DNA of 64,000 bases from positions 92,439 through 156,438 of the forward strand of contig NZ_PYAV01000009.1 of NCBI RefSeq assembly GCF_003014715.1, given 5' to 3'. Source of the DNA: Salsuginibacillus halophilus (lineage in GTDB: Bacteria > Bacillota > Bacilli > Bacillales > Marinococcaceae). The notes beneath the pieces are model-generated. The model did not search any database, had not been told where the DNA came from, and worked only from the letters and a program-made list of their open reading frames with translations. This document shows, one piece after another, positions 36,040-46,533 of the stretch. Made by a program: the position numbers and the translations under genes. Position 1 is the stretch's first letter. The number at the start of each line of letters is the position of its first letter.

Positions 36040-36867
36040 CTAATCTTTTGGCTGACAGCAGGCACATGTATGAGTTCCCCGCCCGGCAACAACAGATTTT
36101 TCAATCGGTCCGTCACATATAAAACATGACTCTCCGCTTCGTCCGTAAACAAAAAGCTGCTGTTGAAAACGGCCCATCTCTCCCTGGCCGTTAACATAAC
36201 TTCTTACCGAAGTACCACCTGCTTCTACAGCTTGGCGTAAAGTGGCAATTAATGAGGCATACAGTTGAGCTACAGCGTCACCCTTCAAGTCACAGGCCGG
36301 TGTTTCAGGATGCACACCAGCTTGAAACAGTGCCTCGTCTGCATAAATATTGCCAAGCCCAGTAACGATACTCTGGTCTAGCAGCACAGCTTTTATAAAC
36401 CGGGTTGTTTTGAAACACTTTGCTTGAAAGTAATCCAACGTAAATTCATCTGCAAATGGCTCCGGACCCAGCTGATTTAATGGCTTAACCCGCAGCTCCG
36501 TTCCGGCCGGAAATACATGCATCGTTCCAAATTTACGCACATCGTTGTAATGCAGTTCTGTTCCATCAGTAAAACAGAAACGGACATGGGTATGTTTATC
36601 TTTCTCCCCTGGTGTACCCATAAAATACTTACCTTCCATTCGTAAATGGGAAACGAGCGTATCTTCATCAAGATCAAATAACAAAAACTTGCCGATCCGC
36701 CGGATTTGGTGCAAGGTTTGTCCGCTGATACGGGTGATAAACGCTTCTGCATCATCCGGCGCTTTAATCATCTTTGGCCAGTCCACATGCACCGTTTCAA
36801 TCGTCTTCTTTTGAACGAGCTCTTCAAGGGTGCGTCGAACCGTTTCTACTTCTGGCAGTTCTGGCAT
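36040..36867 (-). CDS. mutM: Formamidopyrimidine-DNA glycosylase (Fpg)
   Basis: 275 residues. N-terminal PELPEVETVRR supplies the catalytic proline and Glu; LVSHLRMEGKYF and the C-terminal zinc finger (CFIC...CACC) complete the Fpg fold. It removes 8-oxoguanine and formamidopyrimidines and nicks the strand. It starts 12 bp after polA and is very likely cotranscribed. Confidence 0.97.
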   Translation of the reverse strand: MPELPEVETVRRTLEELVQKKTIETVHVDWPKMIKAPDDAEAFITRISGQTLHQIRRIGKFLLFDLDEDTLVSHLRMEGKYFMGTPGEKDKHTHVRFCFTDGTELHYNDVRKFGTMHVFPAGTELRVKPLNQLGPEPFADEFTLDYFQAKCFKTTRFIKAVLLDQSIVTGLGNIYADEALFQAGVHPETPACDLKGDAVAQLYASLIATLRQAVEAGGTSVRSYVNGQGEMGRFQQQLFVYGRSGESCFICDGPIEKSVVAGRGTHTCACCQPKD

Positions 36868-36879
36868 TGTTTAAACTCC

Positions 36880-39504
36880 TTACTTCGCATCATACCACGT
36901 ATCACCATAGGCAACATCTGCCTGCAGTGGTACGTCTAATTCAATCGTTCCTTCCATAACGCGCGGCACAAGGCGTTTCATTGCATCAAGTTCATGCGGT
37001 GGGATTTCAAAAATCAACTCGTCATGTACTTGTAAGAGCAGGCGGCTCTCTAAACCTTCATCGATCAATGCCTGTTCAACATCGACCATTGCTTTTTTTA
37101 TAACATCTGCCGCGCTTCCTTGAATTGGGGTATTCATTGCTGTACGTTCAGCAAAACTGCGTCGGTTAAAGTTTTTACTTGTAATCTCCGGCAAGTAACG
37201 CCGGCGGTGCATAAGCGTCGTTACATACCCTTGTTCACGGGCGTTTTCAATCTGCTCGTCCATATAAGCTTTCACACTCGGATAAGTAGCAAAGTACGTG
37301 TCTATAAACGACTGTGCTTCATTTCTCGAAATTCCGAGACTTTGGGATAAACCGTAATCGCTAATACCATATACAATACCAAAGTTTACAGCTTTCGCGC
37401 TGCGGCGCATTTGATCAGTAACTTCTTCAGGCTGAACTTGAAAAACATCCATCGCTGTTTTCGTATGGATATCCATATCCTCACGAAAGGCCTCAATTAA
37501 ACGCTCGTCCTGGGACATATGCGCAAGTACCCGTAATTCGATTTGTGAATAATCTGCGGCTAAAATCATCCAGTCGTTTTGAGATGGAATAAAAGCTTTA
37601 CGAATTTTTCGGCCTTCTTCAAGCCGGATGGGAATGTTTTGCAAGTTCGGCTCTGCTGAACTTAAGCGTCCGGTCTGGGTAATTGCCTGATTAAACATCG
37701 TGTGAATTTTTCCTGTTGATGGGTGGACTACTTTCAACAACCCATCAACATACGTTGATTTTAATTTTGATACCTGGCGGTAATGAAGCAGCTTTGGAAT
37801 GATTTCATGTTCATCCTGCAGTTTTTCAAGGATATCCGCAGAAGTGGAGTAGCCCGTTTTCGTTTTTTTCAATACCGGCAGTTCCAGCTTTTCAAACAAA
37901 ATGGGTCCGAGCTGCTTTGGTGAATTAATGTTAAACGCTTCACCTGCAAGTTCATGAATTTCTTGTTCGAGCTTGGTGAGCGTTTCGTTCAGCTCTTCAC
38001 CCATCATTTGTAGCTGTTTTTCATCCACTTGAACGCCGTAAGTTTCCATTCTCCCTAAAATGAGCGACAACGGCATCTCGAGTGATTCAAATAAATCAAT
38101 TTGATTATTCGCTTTCAATGCTTCAAGTAAGACCGGCTGCAGCTTAAGCAGCGCCTCCCCTTTTCTGCCAATATGCTGGGCTAGTTCATCTACACCTGGT
38201 TTTTGCTGTTTGGCACCTTTTCCATATACATCTTCATCATGAAGAACTGAGTCACCGTGCTGACGCTCAGCAATCGCGGCTAAATCGTGAGCTGAAGCTG
38301 ATGGGTCAATTAAATAAGAGGCGATTAACGCATCAAACCGCACCCCTTGCAAGTGAACGCCCTGCCAGCCGAGCGCAACGGTTGTCTGCTTTGCATCAAA
38401 GACAACTTTTTCTTTCGATTCATCTCCTGCCCACTGCTTAAAGCGATCAGAAGCAAGCGCATCTTCAAGCTCCATCACAAACGTTCCGTTTTCGTTGGAA
38501 ACCGTAATTCCCCACACGGGACTGTGGTGATAATTTTCATCCGGTGTTTCTACCACAAGTGCTGCAGGTGAGGCTGTCATTTCCTCTGTAAAAGTTTTTT
38601 GAAGCGCTACCTCAATATCGTCAAGCTTATGCTCAATCCCTGCTTCTTTTTCGAGCTCTTTTAATAAAGACTGAAAGCCTAGGTTTTGAAACAGTTCAAC
38701 CACTTTTTCATAATTCCATGAGTCGTATGCCGTTGCCTCGACACCTTCTGTGAGCGGAACATCCGTCCGAATCACAGCTAAATCACGGCTCATCCGGGCT
38801 TGGTCCTGATGTTCCTGCAAACGCTCTTTCGTCTTTTTACCGGAGATTTGCTCGATCGAGCTCAGTACACCTTCGACATCGCCATGTGCTTTTAACATTT
38901 TTAGTGCCGTTTTTTCACCGATACCAGGAACACCTGGAATATTATCCGAACTGTCACCCATCAGCCCCTTTAAATCAACGAGCTGCGCAGGCTCGAGCCC
39001 ATAAGCTTCGTGAAAAGCAGTGACATCGTACGTATGTACATCGCTGATCCCTTTCTGTGTGAACGCCACCGAAGTTTGTTTAGATACAAGCTGTAATAAA
39101 TCTTTATCACCGGAAAAAACTTTAACTTGAAAGCCTTCTCCTTCTGCTTCCTTAGCCAACGTACCGATAATGTCATCTGCCTCATAGTTTTCCAGCTCAA
39201 ACCGCTGTACACCAAATGCATCAAGTACATCGCGTAAAAGTGGAAGCTGCTCTGATAATTCATCCGGAGTTTTTTCCCGCCCGCTTTTATAAGCTTCGTA
39301 CGTGTCATGACGGAAGGTTGTTTTCCCGGCATCAAAGGCAACCGCCATATGCGTTGGCTGCTCTTCTTCCAGAACTTTTAGAAGCACCTTTGTAAATCCA
39401 TACACCGCGTTTGTATACACACCTTGGTCGTTACTAAGTAACGGCAGCGCAAAAAACATGCGAAAAGCAACACTGTTTCCATCAAGCAATACTAATTTAC
39501 TCAA
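36880..39504 (-). CDS. polA: DNA polymerase I
   Basis: 874 residues. 5' nuclease domain (1 to about 295, LLDGNSVAFRMFF, AVAFDAGKTTFRHD), a central 3'-5' exonuclease-like domain (about 300-470) where I see no DxE motif, so proofreading is probably lost as in Geobacillus Pol I, and the polymerase domain with DYSQIELRVLAH, RRSAKAVNFGIVYGIS and LLQVHDELIFE. It fills gaps in repair and processes Okazaki fragments. It initiates at TTG behind AAGGAGG (8 nt). Confidence 0.97.
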   Translation of the reverse strand: MSKLVLLDGNSVAFRMFFALPLLSNDQGVYTNAVYGFTKVLLKVLEEEQPTHMAVAFDAGKTTFRHDTYEAYKSGREKTPDELSEQLPLLRDVLDAFGVQRFELENYEADDIIGTLAKEAEGEGFQVKVFSGDKDLLQLVSKQTSVAFTQKGISDVHTYDVTAFHEAYGLEPAQLVDLKGLMGDSSDNIPGVPGIGEKTALKMLKAHGDVEGVLSSIEQISGKKTKERLQEHQDQARMSRDLAVIRTDVPLTEGVEATAYDSWNYEKVVELFQNLGFQSLLKELEKEAGIEHKLDDIEVALQKTFTEEMTASPAALVVETPDENYHHSPVWGITVSNENGTFVMELEDALASDRFKQWAGDESKEKVVFDAKQTTVALGWQGVHLQGVRFDALIASYLIDPSASAHDLAAIAERQHGDSVLHDEDVYGKGAKQQKPGVDELAQHIGRKGEALLKLQPVLLEALKANNQIDLFESLEMPLSLILGRMETYGVQVDEKQLQMMGEELNETLTKLEQEIHELAGEAFNINSPKQLGPILFEKLELPVLKKTKTGYSTSADILEKLQDEHEIIPKLLHYRQVSKLKSTYVDGLLKVVHPSTGKIHTMFNQAITQTGRLSSAEPNLQNIPIRLEEGRKIRKAFIPSQNDWMILAADYSQIELRVLAHMSQDERLIEAFREDMDIHTKTAMDVFQVQPEEVTDQMRRSAKAVNFGIVYGISDYGLSQSLGISRNEAQSFIDTYFATYPSVKAYMDEQIENAREQGYVTTLMHRRRYLPEITSKNFNRRSFAERTAMNTPIQGSAADVIKKAMVDVEQALIDEGLESRLLLQVHDELIFEIPPHELDAMKRLVPRVMEGTIELDVPLQADVAYGDTWYDAK

Positions 39505-39596
39505 AAATTTAACCTCCTTAAAAAGTCAACCGTCCATTAATTCTCCTGTTATTTTATCATATCCACAGTAAATCTGCGGATACAGAACCTTAACGA

Positions 39597-39627
39597 AAAA
39601 AACTGCCCGGCACATACCGAGGCAGCT
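39597..39627 (-). terminator. hflKC terminator
   Basis: Minus-strand CTGCCTCGG...CCGGGCAG followed by eight T, just downstream of the hflC stop. Confidence 0.85.
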
Positions 39628-39633
39628 TTTCTA

Positions 39634-40575
39634 TTAATCTAAATATCCCATTAAAATACGGGCATATGGTGCATCTGCCGGCAGGACAATGACAGTTTCA
39701 TCATCAATGGTTGTTTCATACGTTTGCAGCGTTTGGTACAACTGGGCAAACTCCGGATCCTGCCCGAAAGAGTCGTTGTAAACTTCCGCTGCATCTGCTT
39801 CACCTTCTGCCCGGATTTCTTCAGCATCCGCTTCTGCTTCAGCTAAAAGCTCCTGCGCTTCTTGATCTGCGTTTGCACGAATCCGGTTAGCTTCTGCCTC
39901 ACCTTCAGATAAATAATCTTGTGCAGTCGCCTCACGCTCAGACACCATTCGGTCATAAACGGCACGCTCATTATCTTCAGGCAGATCGGTACGCTTCACC
40001 CGGATATCAGCGACGGACACCCCATAATCGTTTTCATCAAGCAGCTCATTTACAGCAGTCTGCAGGTTTTCATTAAAGTCTCCGCGTGAAGACTCTTCTT
40101 CATTAATAATTTCATCATAATCCATCTGCCCGAGCTCAGAGCGGAGAACAGAGTTCATAAAGTTCGCCATAATAGACTCTGAGTTTTCCACCGAACGAGC
40201 ATTGGCAATCATTAAAGCTGGGTTGCTGACGTACCAGACAACGTAATTATCCACAAGCACCCGCTTTTTATCCCGGGTATTAATTTCTGTTGTCGGCGCG
40301 TCATAATTTAATTGATGACGCGGAACAGCCTCTACCGATTGAACAAATGGTACTTTAATATTTAAACCCGGATCTTCTTCAATACGTACAACCTCACCGA
40401 ACTGACGGACGACTTTATATTCATCCTGCTCGACAACAAACAAATTGGCAATGACGACAACAATACCGGCGATCAAGACGCCGAGTATCACAAGTGTCCT
40501 CAACCAGACAGGCTCTTTCCACCACGGCCGTTGCTCCTGATTACCATTAAAATTTACGACATTTTCATCGCTCAT
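39634..40575 (-). CDS. hflC: Membrane protease modulator HflC (SPFH/band 7)
   Basis: 313 residues. Short cytosolic head, one transmembrane helix (about 29-50), SPFH domain (about 50-215) and a long alanine/glutamate-rich helix with the near-repeat EAEADAEEIRAEGEADAAEV. With HflK it forms a large cage around FtsH that limits proteolysis of membrane proteins in E. coli. The ATG overlaps the hflK stop by 4 bp, so the two are translationally coupled. Strongly acidic composition. Confidence 0.92.
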   Translation of the reverse strand: MSDENVVNFNGNQEQRPWWKEPVWLRTLVILGVLIAGIVVVIANLFVVEQDEYKVVRQFGEVVRIEEDPGLNIKVPFVQSVEAVPRHQLNYDAPTTEINTRDKKRVLVDNYVVWYVSNPALMIANARSVENSESIMANFMNSVLRSELGQMDYDEIINEEESSRGDFNENLQTAVNELLDENDYGVSVADIRVKRTDLPEDNERAVYDRMVSEREATAQDYLSEGEAEANRIRANADQEAQELLAEAEADAEEIRAEGEADAAEVYNDSFGQDPEFAQLYQTLQTYETTIDDETVIVLPADAPYARILMGYLD

Positions 40576-41525
40576 TCGTTACCGCTCCCTTCTACACCGC
40601 TCGGGGTTCGTTCAAGCGGCCGGATCGGCAGGTGGTTAATCGTTTCGTTTTCGCCATCCATAATATAAAGCTCTGTATTTGGTAAGACATCTTCAAGCGT
40701 TTCTAAGACGAGACGCTGCCGGGTCACTTCCGGATCATTTGTGTACTCAGCAAACAATTCATCAAACTGTGCCGTTGTACCACGAGCTTCTTCGACTCGC
40801 TCCGCTTGGTCACCTTCAGCGCGGGAAATTTTTGCGTCTGCTTCACCTTCAGCTTCATTAATTTCCTGATTACGGTACCTTTCAGCCTGGTTGATTTTCG
40901 TCAACCTCTGTTCTCTTGCATCTGTAACCGCTGTAAAGGCTGAGCGGACTTCATCTGTCGGCAATTCTACATCCTGCAGTTTCGCATCAAGAATTGTAAT
41001 CCCAACCGCATGAGAGTTCATCCGTTCCTCTAGTTCTTCAAACACCAGACCTTCAATTTCAGCGCGCTGATCCGTTAAGACATCATCTACTTCAGATGTA
41101 CCAATGACACCTCTTAAAGATGCCGAGGTCGCATTGTATAAAATATCTTCAGGCTCAGCTGCATTAAATAAGTAAGATGCAGGATTTGTAATCCGCCACT
41201 GCACCACAAGGTCTACAAATAAGATGTTTTCATCCCCTGTGATCATTTTCGCTTCATCTGAATAATCAACAACTTCTCCATCTTCTTCTTCATAACCGAC
41301 ACGCGTTGACTGCGTTGAAGCATCTAACACTTCAACACGCTGAATCGGCCATGGCAGCTTAAAGTTTAAGCCGGGTTCTGACACCGTTTGTTCAACTTGA
41401 CCGAGTGTAATAACTGCAGCTTGTTCTGATTCATCGACTGTGTACCAGCCGGTAATAAGAAACAAGCCGAGCAGTAACACACCTAGTCCAGCAAACAAAG
41501 CTGCTATCGCTTGTTTAATCGACAC
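40572..41525 (-). CDS. hflK: Membrane protease modulator HflK (SPFH/band 7)
   Basis: 317 residues. N-terminal transmembrane helix (about 8-27), SPFH domain starting WYTVDESEQAAVITLG, central LRGVIGTSEVDDVLTDQRAEI typical of HflK, and a charged coiled-coil tail. GTG start with GAGGAGG at 8 nt. The pair lies between phoR and polA, where B. subtilis has nothing, and has its own promoter and terminator, so it is an independent insertion into the backbone. Confidence 0.9.
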   Translation of the reverse strand: MSIKQAIAALFAGLGVLLLGLFLITGWYTVDESEQAAVITLGQVEQTVSEPGLNFKLPWPIQRVEVLDASTQSTRVGYEEEDGEVVDYSDEAKMITGDENILFVDLVVQWRITNPASYLFNAAEPEDILYNATSASLRGVIGTSEVDDVLTDQRAEIEGLVFEELEERMNSHAVGITILDAKLQDVELPTDEVRSAFTAVTDAREQRLTKINQAERYRNQEINEAEGEADAKISRAEGDQAERVEEARGTTAQFDELFAEYTNDPEVTRQRLVLETLEDVLPNTELYIMDGENETINHLPIRPLERTPSGVEGSGNE

Positions 41526-41567
41526 TTGCTACGCCTCCTCTTTAAAATCAATCCTATGTAATGGATA

Positions 41568-41598
41568 TACAGCAGTCAGTTCAATTGACTGCTGTATA
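41568..41598 (-). other. Strong hairpin between phoR and hflK
   Basis: ATACAGCAGTCA/TGACTGCTGTAT, twelve perfect pairs with a 7-nt loop and no T-run. It falls between the hflK promoter and the start codon, so it is in the hflKC 5' UTR. It could shield phoR mRNA ends or act on hflK translation. Confidence 0.6.
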
Positions 41599-41624
41599 CA
41601 GCTGTTTACTGACATACTTGATTA

Positions 41625-41653
41625 TTATATTACAATTTTTTCATTGTACCAAC
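41625..41653 (-). promoter_or_regulatory. hflKC promoter
   Basis: TTGGTA, 17 bp, TATAAT on the minus strand, within the 137-bp phoR-hflK gap. Confidence 0.75.
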
Positions 41654-41662
41654 CATGTGAAC

Positions 41663-43384
41663 TTAATTCGTCTTTTTCTTGAAAAATAATCGGAAGGTCG
41701 TGCCCTCTCCCGGCTGACTCTCGACTTTGATCTGACCGTTATGGGCATCAACAAGATGCTTAACAATTGCAAGTCCAAGACCGGTACCACCGGAATGGCG
41801 ACTTCTCGTTTTATCCACACGGTAAAAACGTTCAAAAATACGCGGGATTTCTTCCGGATCGATTCCAACCCCTGTATCCACCACACACACCTCAACTTCT
41901 TCTGCATGTTCTGCTGCGCTCATGCGGACTGTACCTCCGGCTGGTGTATACATAATTGCATTCGTAATTAAATTAATCGCAATTTGTTTCATCCTTGAAG
42001 CATCACCTGCGATCACAAGCCCAACAGGGGCATCCACAACAAGTTCAATACCTGCTTCTTCCGCCCGCTTTGCCATTAACGCCCGCGCTTCCTCAAATAC
42101 TTGGTCCAGCTCAACGGCCATAAAGGTAATATTAAAGTTCCCTTGTTCAATTTTTGAAAGCTCAAGTAAATCAACAACGAGCTCCTCTAAGCGAGTACTC
42201 TCTTTTTGAATAATGCGTATGAATTCTTCGCGATGTTCTGCCACATCCATCGCACCATCAAGCAAAGTTTCAGCAAATCCTTTAATTGAAGTCACTGGTG
42301 TTTTCAATTCATGGGAGACATTGGCCACAAAATCTTTACGGACTTTCTCTAGACGCTTTAATTCTGTAATGTCATGCAGAACGACGACGGTGCCGCGTAA
42401 TTTTTCTGACTGACTCAACACCGGCGCAGCATAAATGTCATAATGATAAGTTGATACCCCATGCACCATGTGGATTTGACGGTGAACACTCTCTTCTGTG
42501 AAAAACACATGTTGAATACTTTCAATTAAATCATCATTTTCTAATACATCGTAATACAACTGATCCTGCCATGTTTGTTCATCAAGTCGAAACATCGAAA
42601 ATGCAGTCCAGTTCATTAAAATAAAACGGCCACGGTGATCAATGAACATTAAACCGCTGCCCATATGTTCAATTAACGTTTCCATACGCTCCTGCTGACG
42701 TTTATACCTTGAAGTCAATTGATCCAAATTTTTCGCAAGCACATTCATCGAATCTGTTAAATCACCAATTTCGTCAGAGCTGCTTTTTTGAACCCGAACT
42801 TTAAAATCACCTTCTGCAAGCTTTGATGCGGCACGCTTCACTTGTGATACCGGGGCAACGATCTGGCCGGCCACCCGGTAGCTTAACATTAATATAAATA
42901 AAAACGCTGTTGTAAACGTTGCACCTATACCAACCCAAATACTTCGCGTGATACCTGCAGTTTCACTTACCGGAAGTGCAAGCCGTATCCACCCGTCCGT
43001 ATCTGTTTCATGGTCTATCAAAGCCGTGACATTAAGAGCTTCTTCTCCTATGGCTTCGCTGTAAGCAATATCTGTCCCTTCTTCAGGCATAGCTGATCCT
43101 GTATTTGATGATTCAAGTGAGTCGCTGACCACGCTGCCTGTGCGATCATATAAAGTTAAGCGAAGGCCAAGGCGCTCAGCAGCTTGTTGCACCGCTTCAT
43201 CATTTGATGCATCTGTTTGTGCTACATACATCGCTGCAAGTTCTGCTTCGTTCTCTAAGCGCTCCTCAATCTGCTCTAAATACGCATTATTTAAAATTTG
43301 GCCCATGACAAAGCCTGCGCCACCAAGCACAAATAAAACGATCAGCATAATACTTAAAATCAGCCGCTGACTAAATTTACGCAT
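41663..43384 (-). CDS. phoR: Sensor histidine kinase PhoR
   Basis: 573 residues: transmembrane helix (about 8-30), extracytoplasmic sensor (about 31-147), second helix (about 148-168), HAMP (about 170-222), PAS (about 235-340), and HisKA with phosphoacceptor His358 in ANVSHELKTPVTSIKGF. The ATPase domain ends GTGLGLAIVKHLVDAHNG. In the family it senses phosphate limitation through wall teichoic acid intermediates and phosphorylates PhoP. Its start overlaps phoP by 8 bp. Confidence 0.95.
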   Translation of the reverse strand: MRKFSQRLILSIMLIVLFVLGGAGFVMGQILNNAYLEQIEERLENEAELAAMYVAQTDASNDEAVQQAAERLGLRLTLYDRTGSVVSDSLESSNTGSAMPEEGTDIAYSEAIGEEALNVTALIDHETDTDGWIRLALPVSETAGITRSIWVGIGATFTTAFLFILMLSYRVAGQIVAPVSQVKRAASKLAEGDFKVRVQKSSSDEIGDLTDSMNVLAKNLDQLTSRYKRQQERMETLIEHMGSGLMFIDHRGRFILMNWTAFSMFRLDEQTWQDQLYYDVLENDDLIESIQHVFFTEESVHRQIHMVHGVSTYHYDIYAAPVLSQSEKLRGTVVVLHDITELKRLEKVRKDFVANVSHELKTPVTSIKGFAETLLDGAMDVAEHREEFIRIIQKESTRLEELVVDLLELSKIEQGNFNITFMAVELDQVFEEARALMAKRAEEAGIELVVDAPVGLVIAGDASRMKQIAINLITNAIMYTPAGGTVRMSAAEHAEEVEVCVVDTGVGIDPEEIPRIFERFYRVDKTRSRHSGGTGLGLAIVKHLVDAHNGQIKVESQPGEGTTFRLFFKKKTN

Positions 43385-44105
43385 TCGTCGAAAGCTCCAT
43401 CTTGTACCCTAAACCACGCACCGTTTTAATATAACTTGGCTTTTTTGGATTAGGCTCGATTTTTTCACGTAAATGACTAATATGTACATCTACAATGCGC
43501 GTGTCACCTGCAAACTCATAGTTCCATACAGCATTTAAGAGCTGCTCACGTGAAAGCACCCGGCCTGCGTTCTTCAGAAAGTACAAAAGCAACTCGAATT
43601 CTTTCGGTGTCAATTCCAGAAGCTCCTCATTCATGTAAGCCTCGTACTGTTCTGGATAAACCTTTAAAGCATCAATTTGTAAGGCTTTCTCTGGATCTTG
43701 TTCTTCAGATGCTTCAACGTACGCAGGTCTCATTTCCCCGACCAAGCGTAAAATTGCTCTGATCCGCGCGACAACCTCTCGTGGGCTGAAGGGCTTTGTC
43801 ATATAATCATCGGCCCCCATTTCAAGACCGAGAACTTTATCAAACTCATCATCTTTTGCTGTCAGCATCAAAATGGGAATAAAACGGTGATGCTGTCGTA
43901 TACGCCGACAAACTTCCCAACCGTCGATGTCTGGGATCATCAAGTCAAGAATGATCAAATCATAAGCATTTGTTTCCGCACGCTGCAGAGCTTCGCGCCC
44001 TGTCGAAGCTGAATCTACTTTATAACCGGCCTGTTCTAAGTTATAAGTCAACAACGTTACAATCGACGCTTCATCATCTACAACTAACAATTGTTTCTCT
44101 GACAT
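43377..44105 (-). CDS. phoP: Phosphate-response regulator PhoP
   Basis: 242 residues, OmpR type. Receiver domain with the phospho-acceptor Asp in LIILDLMIPDIDGWEV and PFSPREVVARI; C-terminal winged helix with ELLLYFLKNAGRVLSREQLL and DVHISHLREKIE. It activates phosphate-scavenging genes when phosphorylated by PhoR. It follows mdh after a terminator, as in B. subtilis. Confidence 0.96.
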   Translation of the reverse strand: MSEKQLLVVDDEASIVTLLTYNLEQAGYKVDSASTGREALQRAETNAYDLIILDLMIPDIDGWEVCRRIRQHHRFIPILMLTAKDDEFDKVLGLEMGADDYMTKPFSPREVVARIRAILRLVGEMRPAYVEASEEQDPEKALQIDALKVYPEQYEAYMNEELLELTPKEFELLLYFLKNAGRVLSREQLLNAVWNYEFAGDTRIVDVHISHLREKIEPNPKKPSYIKTVRGLGYKMELSTNA

Positions 44106-44130
44106 AAGCTCCCTCCTGTCACTTTGCTCA

Positions 44131-44162
44131 AAAATGAAGGACGATCCTGAAGGACCGCCCTT
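44131..44162 (-). terminator. mdh terminator
   Basis: Minus-strand AAGGGCGGTCC-ttca-GGATCGTCCTT, eleven pairs including two G-U, followed by CATTTTTG. Confidence 0.8.
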
Positions 44163-44176
44163 AGTATACCATATTC

Positions 44177-45124
44177 TTATTCAATCTCAGGAAGAGAACC
44201 CATGACACTTTTCACAGAATCGACTGAGGTTGCAAAATCTTTTGCTTCGTCATCTGTCAAATCAAGCTCAATGATTTTTTCCACGCCTTCACCGCCGAGA
44301 ATTGTCGGTACGCCAACGTATAAATCATTGTAGCCATACTCACCCTCAAGGTAGGCAATGGAAGGAAGCACGCGCTTTTTATCTTTAACTACAGCTTCAA
44401 CCATTTCTGTAATGGAGGATGCCGGTGCGTAATAAGCGCTGCCATTGCCAAGCAGTGAAACAATCTCACCGCCGCCTTTACGTGTCCGCTCCACGATGGC
44501 ATCAATCCGATCCTGTGGAAGCAGCTTTGATAAAGGAACACCACCGACGCTGGAGTAACGAATGAGCGGCACCATGTCATCACCATGACCACCAAGCACA
44601 AAACCTTGAACATCTTGAACCGACACACCCAGTTCCTGCGCTACAAACGTTCGAAAACGGGCTGTATCGAGTACACCAGATTGTCCAAAAACACGGTTTT
44701 TCGGCAGACCCGATGCTTGATAAACCGCATAAGTCATTGCATCCGCCGGGTTCGTTAGTACAAGGATGCAGCAGTCCGGCGAATGCTTAACCGCTTCCTT
44801 CGTAACAGATTCCATAATCTTTGCATTTGTATTCACAAGATCATCACGGCTCATCCCAGGTTTACGAGCGATGCCAGCTGTAATGACGACAACTTCAGAA
44901 CCGGCTGTTTCTGCATAATCAGAAGTACCGATAATGTTCACATCTGTCCCGGTCACCGGTGTGGACTCAAGCATATCGAGCGCTTTGCCCTGGGTTGAGC
45001 TTTCATTGTCCGGAATATCAAGCAGGACGACATCGCCCAGCTCTTTTTGCGCCACCATAAGTGCAGTTGTAGCACCGGTTGCACCAGCGCCGATCACAGA
45101 GATTTTTTTGCGATGGTTTGCCAT
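44177..45124 (-). CDS. mdh: Malate dehydrogenase
   Basis: 315 residues, LDH-like MDH. NAD-binding [15 protein letters not shown] with an Asp at the end of beta 2 (VVLLDI), the active-site loop [16 protein letters not shown] with substrate-binding arginines, and catalytic His in [12 protein letters not shown]. It oxidises malate to oxaloacetate in the TCA cycle. It is 22 bp after icd in the citZ-icd-mdh cluster. Confidence 0.97.
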   Translation of the reverse strand: MANHRKKISVIGAGATGATTALMVAQKELGDVVLLDIPDNESSTQGKALDMLESTPVTGTDVNIIGTSDYAETAGSEVVVITAGIARKPGMSRDDLVNTNAKIMESVTKEAVKHSPDCCILVLTNPADAMTYAVYQASGLPKNRVFGQSGVLDTARFRTFVAQELGVSVQDVQGFVLGGHGDDMVPLIRYSSVGGVPLSKLLPQDRIDAIVERTRKGGGEIVSLLGNGSAYYAPASSITEMVEAVVKDKKRVLPSIAYLEGEYGYNDLYVGVPTILGGEGVEKIIELDLTDDEAKDFATSVDSVKSVMGSLPEIE

Positions 45125-45146
45125 ATCGGTTTCCTCCTAGACTATA

Positions 45147-46415
45147 TTAAAGGTTCTTAATCAACTCATCTGCAAATTCTGAGCACTTCACTTCTGTAGC
45201 GCCGTCCATCAAACGAGCGAAGTCATACGTTACAACTTTGCTGCCAATCGTTTTATCCATCGATTGCAGTACGCGGTCAGCTGCTTCAAACCAGCCAAGG
45301 TGACGAAGCATTAACTCGCCGGACAAAATAACAGAAGACGGATTAACTTTGTCTTGTCCTGCATACTTTGGTGCTGTACCGTGCGTTGCTTCAAAGATCG
45401 CATGGCCTGTTTCGTAGTTAATGTTCGCACCCGGTGCAATACCAATGCCGCCAACTTGTGCAGCAAGTGCATCGGAAATATAATCACCGTTTAAGTTCAT
45501 CGTTGCAACGACATCAAACTCTTTCGGACGCGTCAAAATCTGCTGAAGGAAGATATCAGCAATTGAATCTTTAACAACGATCTTTCCGTTTGCAACTGCT
45601 TCATCTTCTGCTTTATTTGCTGCTTCTTTACCTTCTTTTTCTACAATTTCATCGTATTGACGCCAAGTGAAGACTTGATCAGCAAATTCAGTTTCTGCCA
45701 AGTTGTAGCCCCACTCTTTAAAGGAGCCTTCAGTGAACTTCATAATGTTACCTTTATGAACAAGCGTCACATTTTCGCGTCCTTCATCCAGCGCATACTG
45801 AATTGCAGCACGTACGAGGCGCTCCGTACCTTCTTTAGATACGGGTTTCACACCAATACCGGAAGTTTCAGGAAAACGAATGTTGTTCGTACCCATTTCG
45901 TTACGGAGAAAGTCGATAACCTTTTTCGCATCGTCTGTACCTTCCTGAAATTCAATACCAGCGTAAATGTCTTCCGTATTTTCACGGAAGATCGCCATGT
46001 CTACGTCTTCCGGCGCTTTCACAGGGGATGGTACTCCAGTGAAGTGGCGTACCGGGCGCAGGCAGGTGAACAAGTCCAGCTTTTGACGCAGCGCTACGTT
46101 CAAGGAACGGATGCCGCCGCCGATTGGCGTTGTCAAAGGTCCTTTAATTGCGATTAAATATTCGCGGATTGCTTCAAGCGATTCATCCGGAAGCCACTCA
46201 CCAGTTTGGTCATGCGATTTACCACCGACAAGGATCTCTTTCCATTCAATTGCTTTTTCGCCGCCGTATGCTTTTTCTACCGCAGCATCAAGTACACGGG
46301 AAGCTGCAGCCCAAATATCAGGGCCGATACCGTCACCTTCAATATATGGAATGACCGGCTTGTCCGGTACATTCAATTTCCCATCGTTTACTGTAATTTT
46401 TTCTCCGTTTGCCAT
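45147..46415 (-). CDS. icd: NADP-dependent isocitrate dehydrogenase
   Basis: 422 residues from ATG 46415 ([12 protein letters not shown]), with AAAGGAGG 10 nt upstream; the longer reading to 46466 adds 17 residues lying over that site. [13 protein letters not shown] contains the substrate-binding Ser, and [31 protein letters not shown] and the Lys/Tyr pair of NADP-type enzymes follow. It converts isocitrate to 2-oxoglutarate. Same order and length as B. subtilis. Confidence 0.97.
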   Translation of the reverse strand: MANGEKITVNDGKLNVPDKPVIPYIEGDGIGPDIWAAASRVLDAAVEKAYGGEKAIEWKEILVGGKSHDQTGEWLPDESLEAIREYLIAIKGPLTTPIGGGIRSLNVALRQKLDLFTCLRPVRHFTGVPSPVKAPEDVDMAIFRENTEDIYAGIEFQEGTDDAKKVIDFLRNEMGTNNIRFPETSGIGVKPVSKEGTERLVRAAIQYALDEGRENVTLVHKGNIMKFTEGSFKEWGYNLAETEFADQVFTWRQYDEIVEKEGKEAANKAEDEAVANGKIVVKDSIADIFLQQILTRPKEFDVVATMNLNGDYISDALAAQVGGIGIAPGANINYETGHAIFEATHGTAPKYAGQDKVNPSSVILSGELMLRHLGWFEAADRVLQSMDKTIGSKVVTYDFARLMDGATEVKCSEFADELIKNL

Positions 46416-46533
46416 AGCTGGCAGACCTCCTTTAATTGTAGTTGATCTCGTTGTTTCCCCGCCCATTCTATGTAAAGCGCAGGACGGGAAAGCAGGGCCC
46501 TAATTTCACCCTGCCTTCAGTTTATCCGAAACC

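Noticed and set aside
36880..39504. Missing DxE exonuclease motif in PolA as a novelty
   Set aside because: Loss of proofreading is known in Bacillus and Geobacillus DNA polymerase I.
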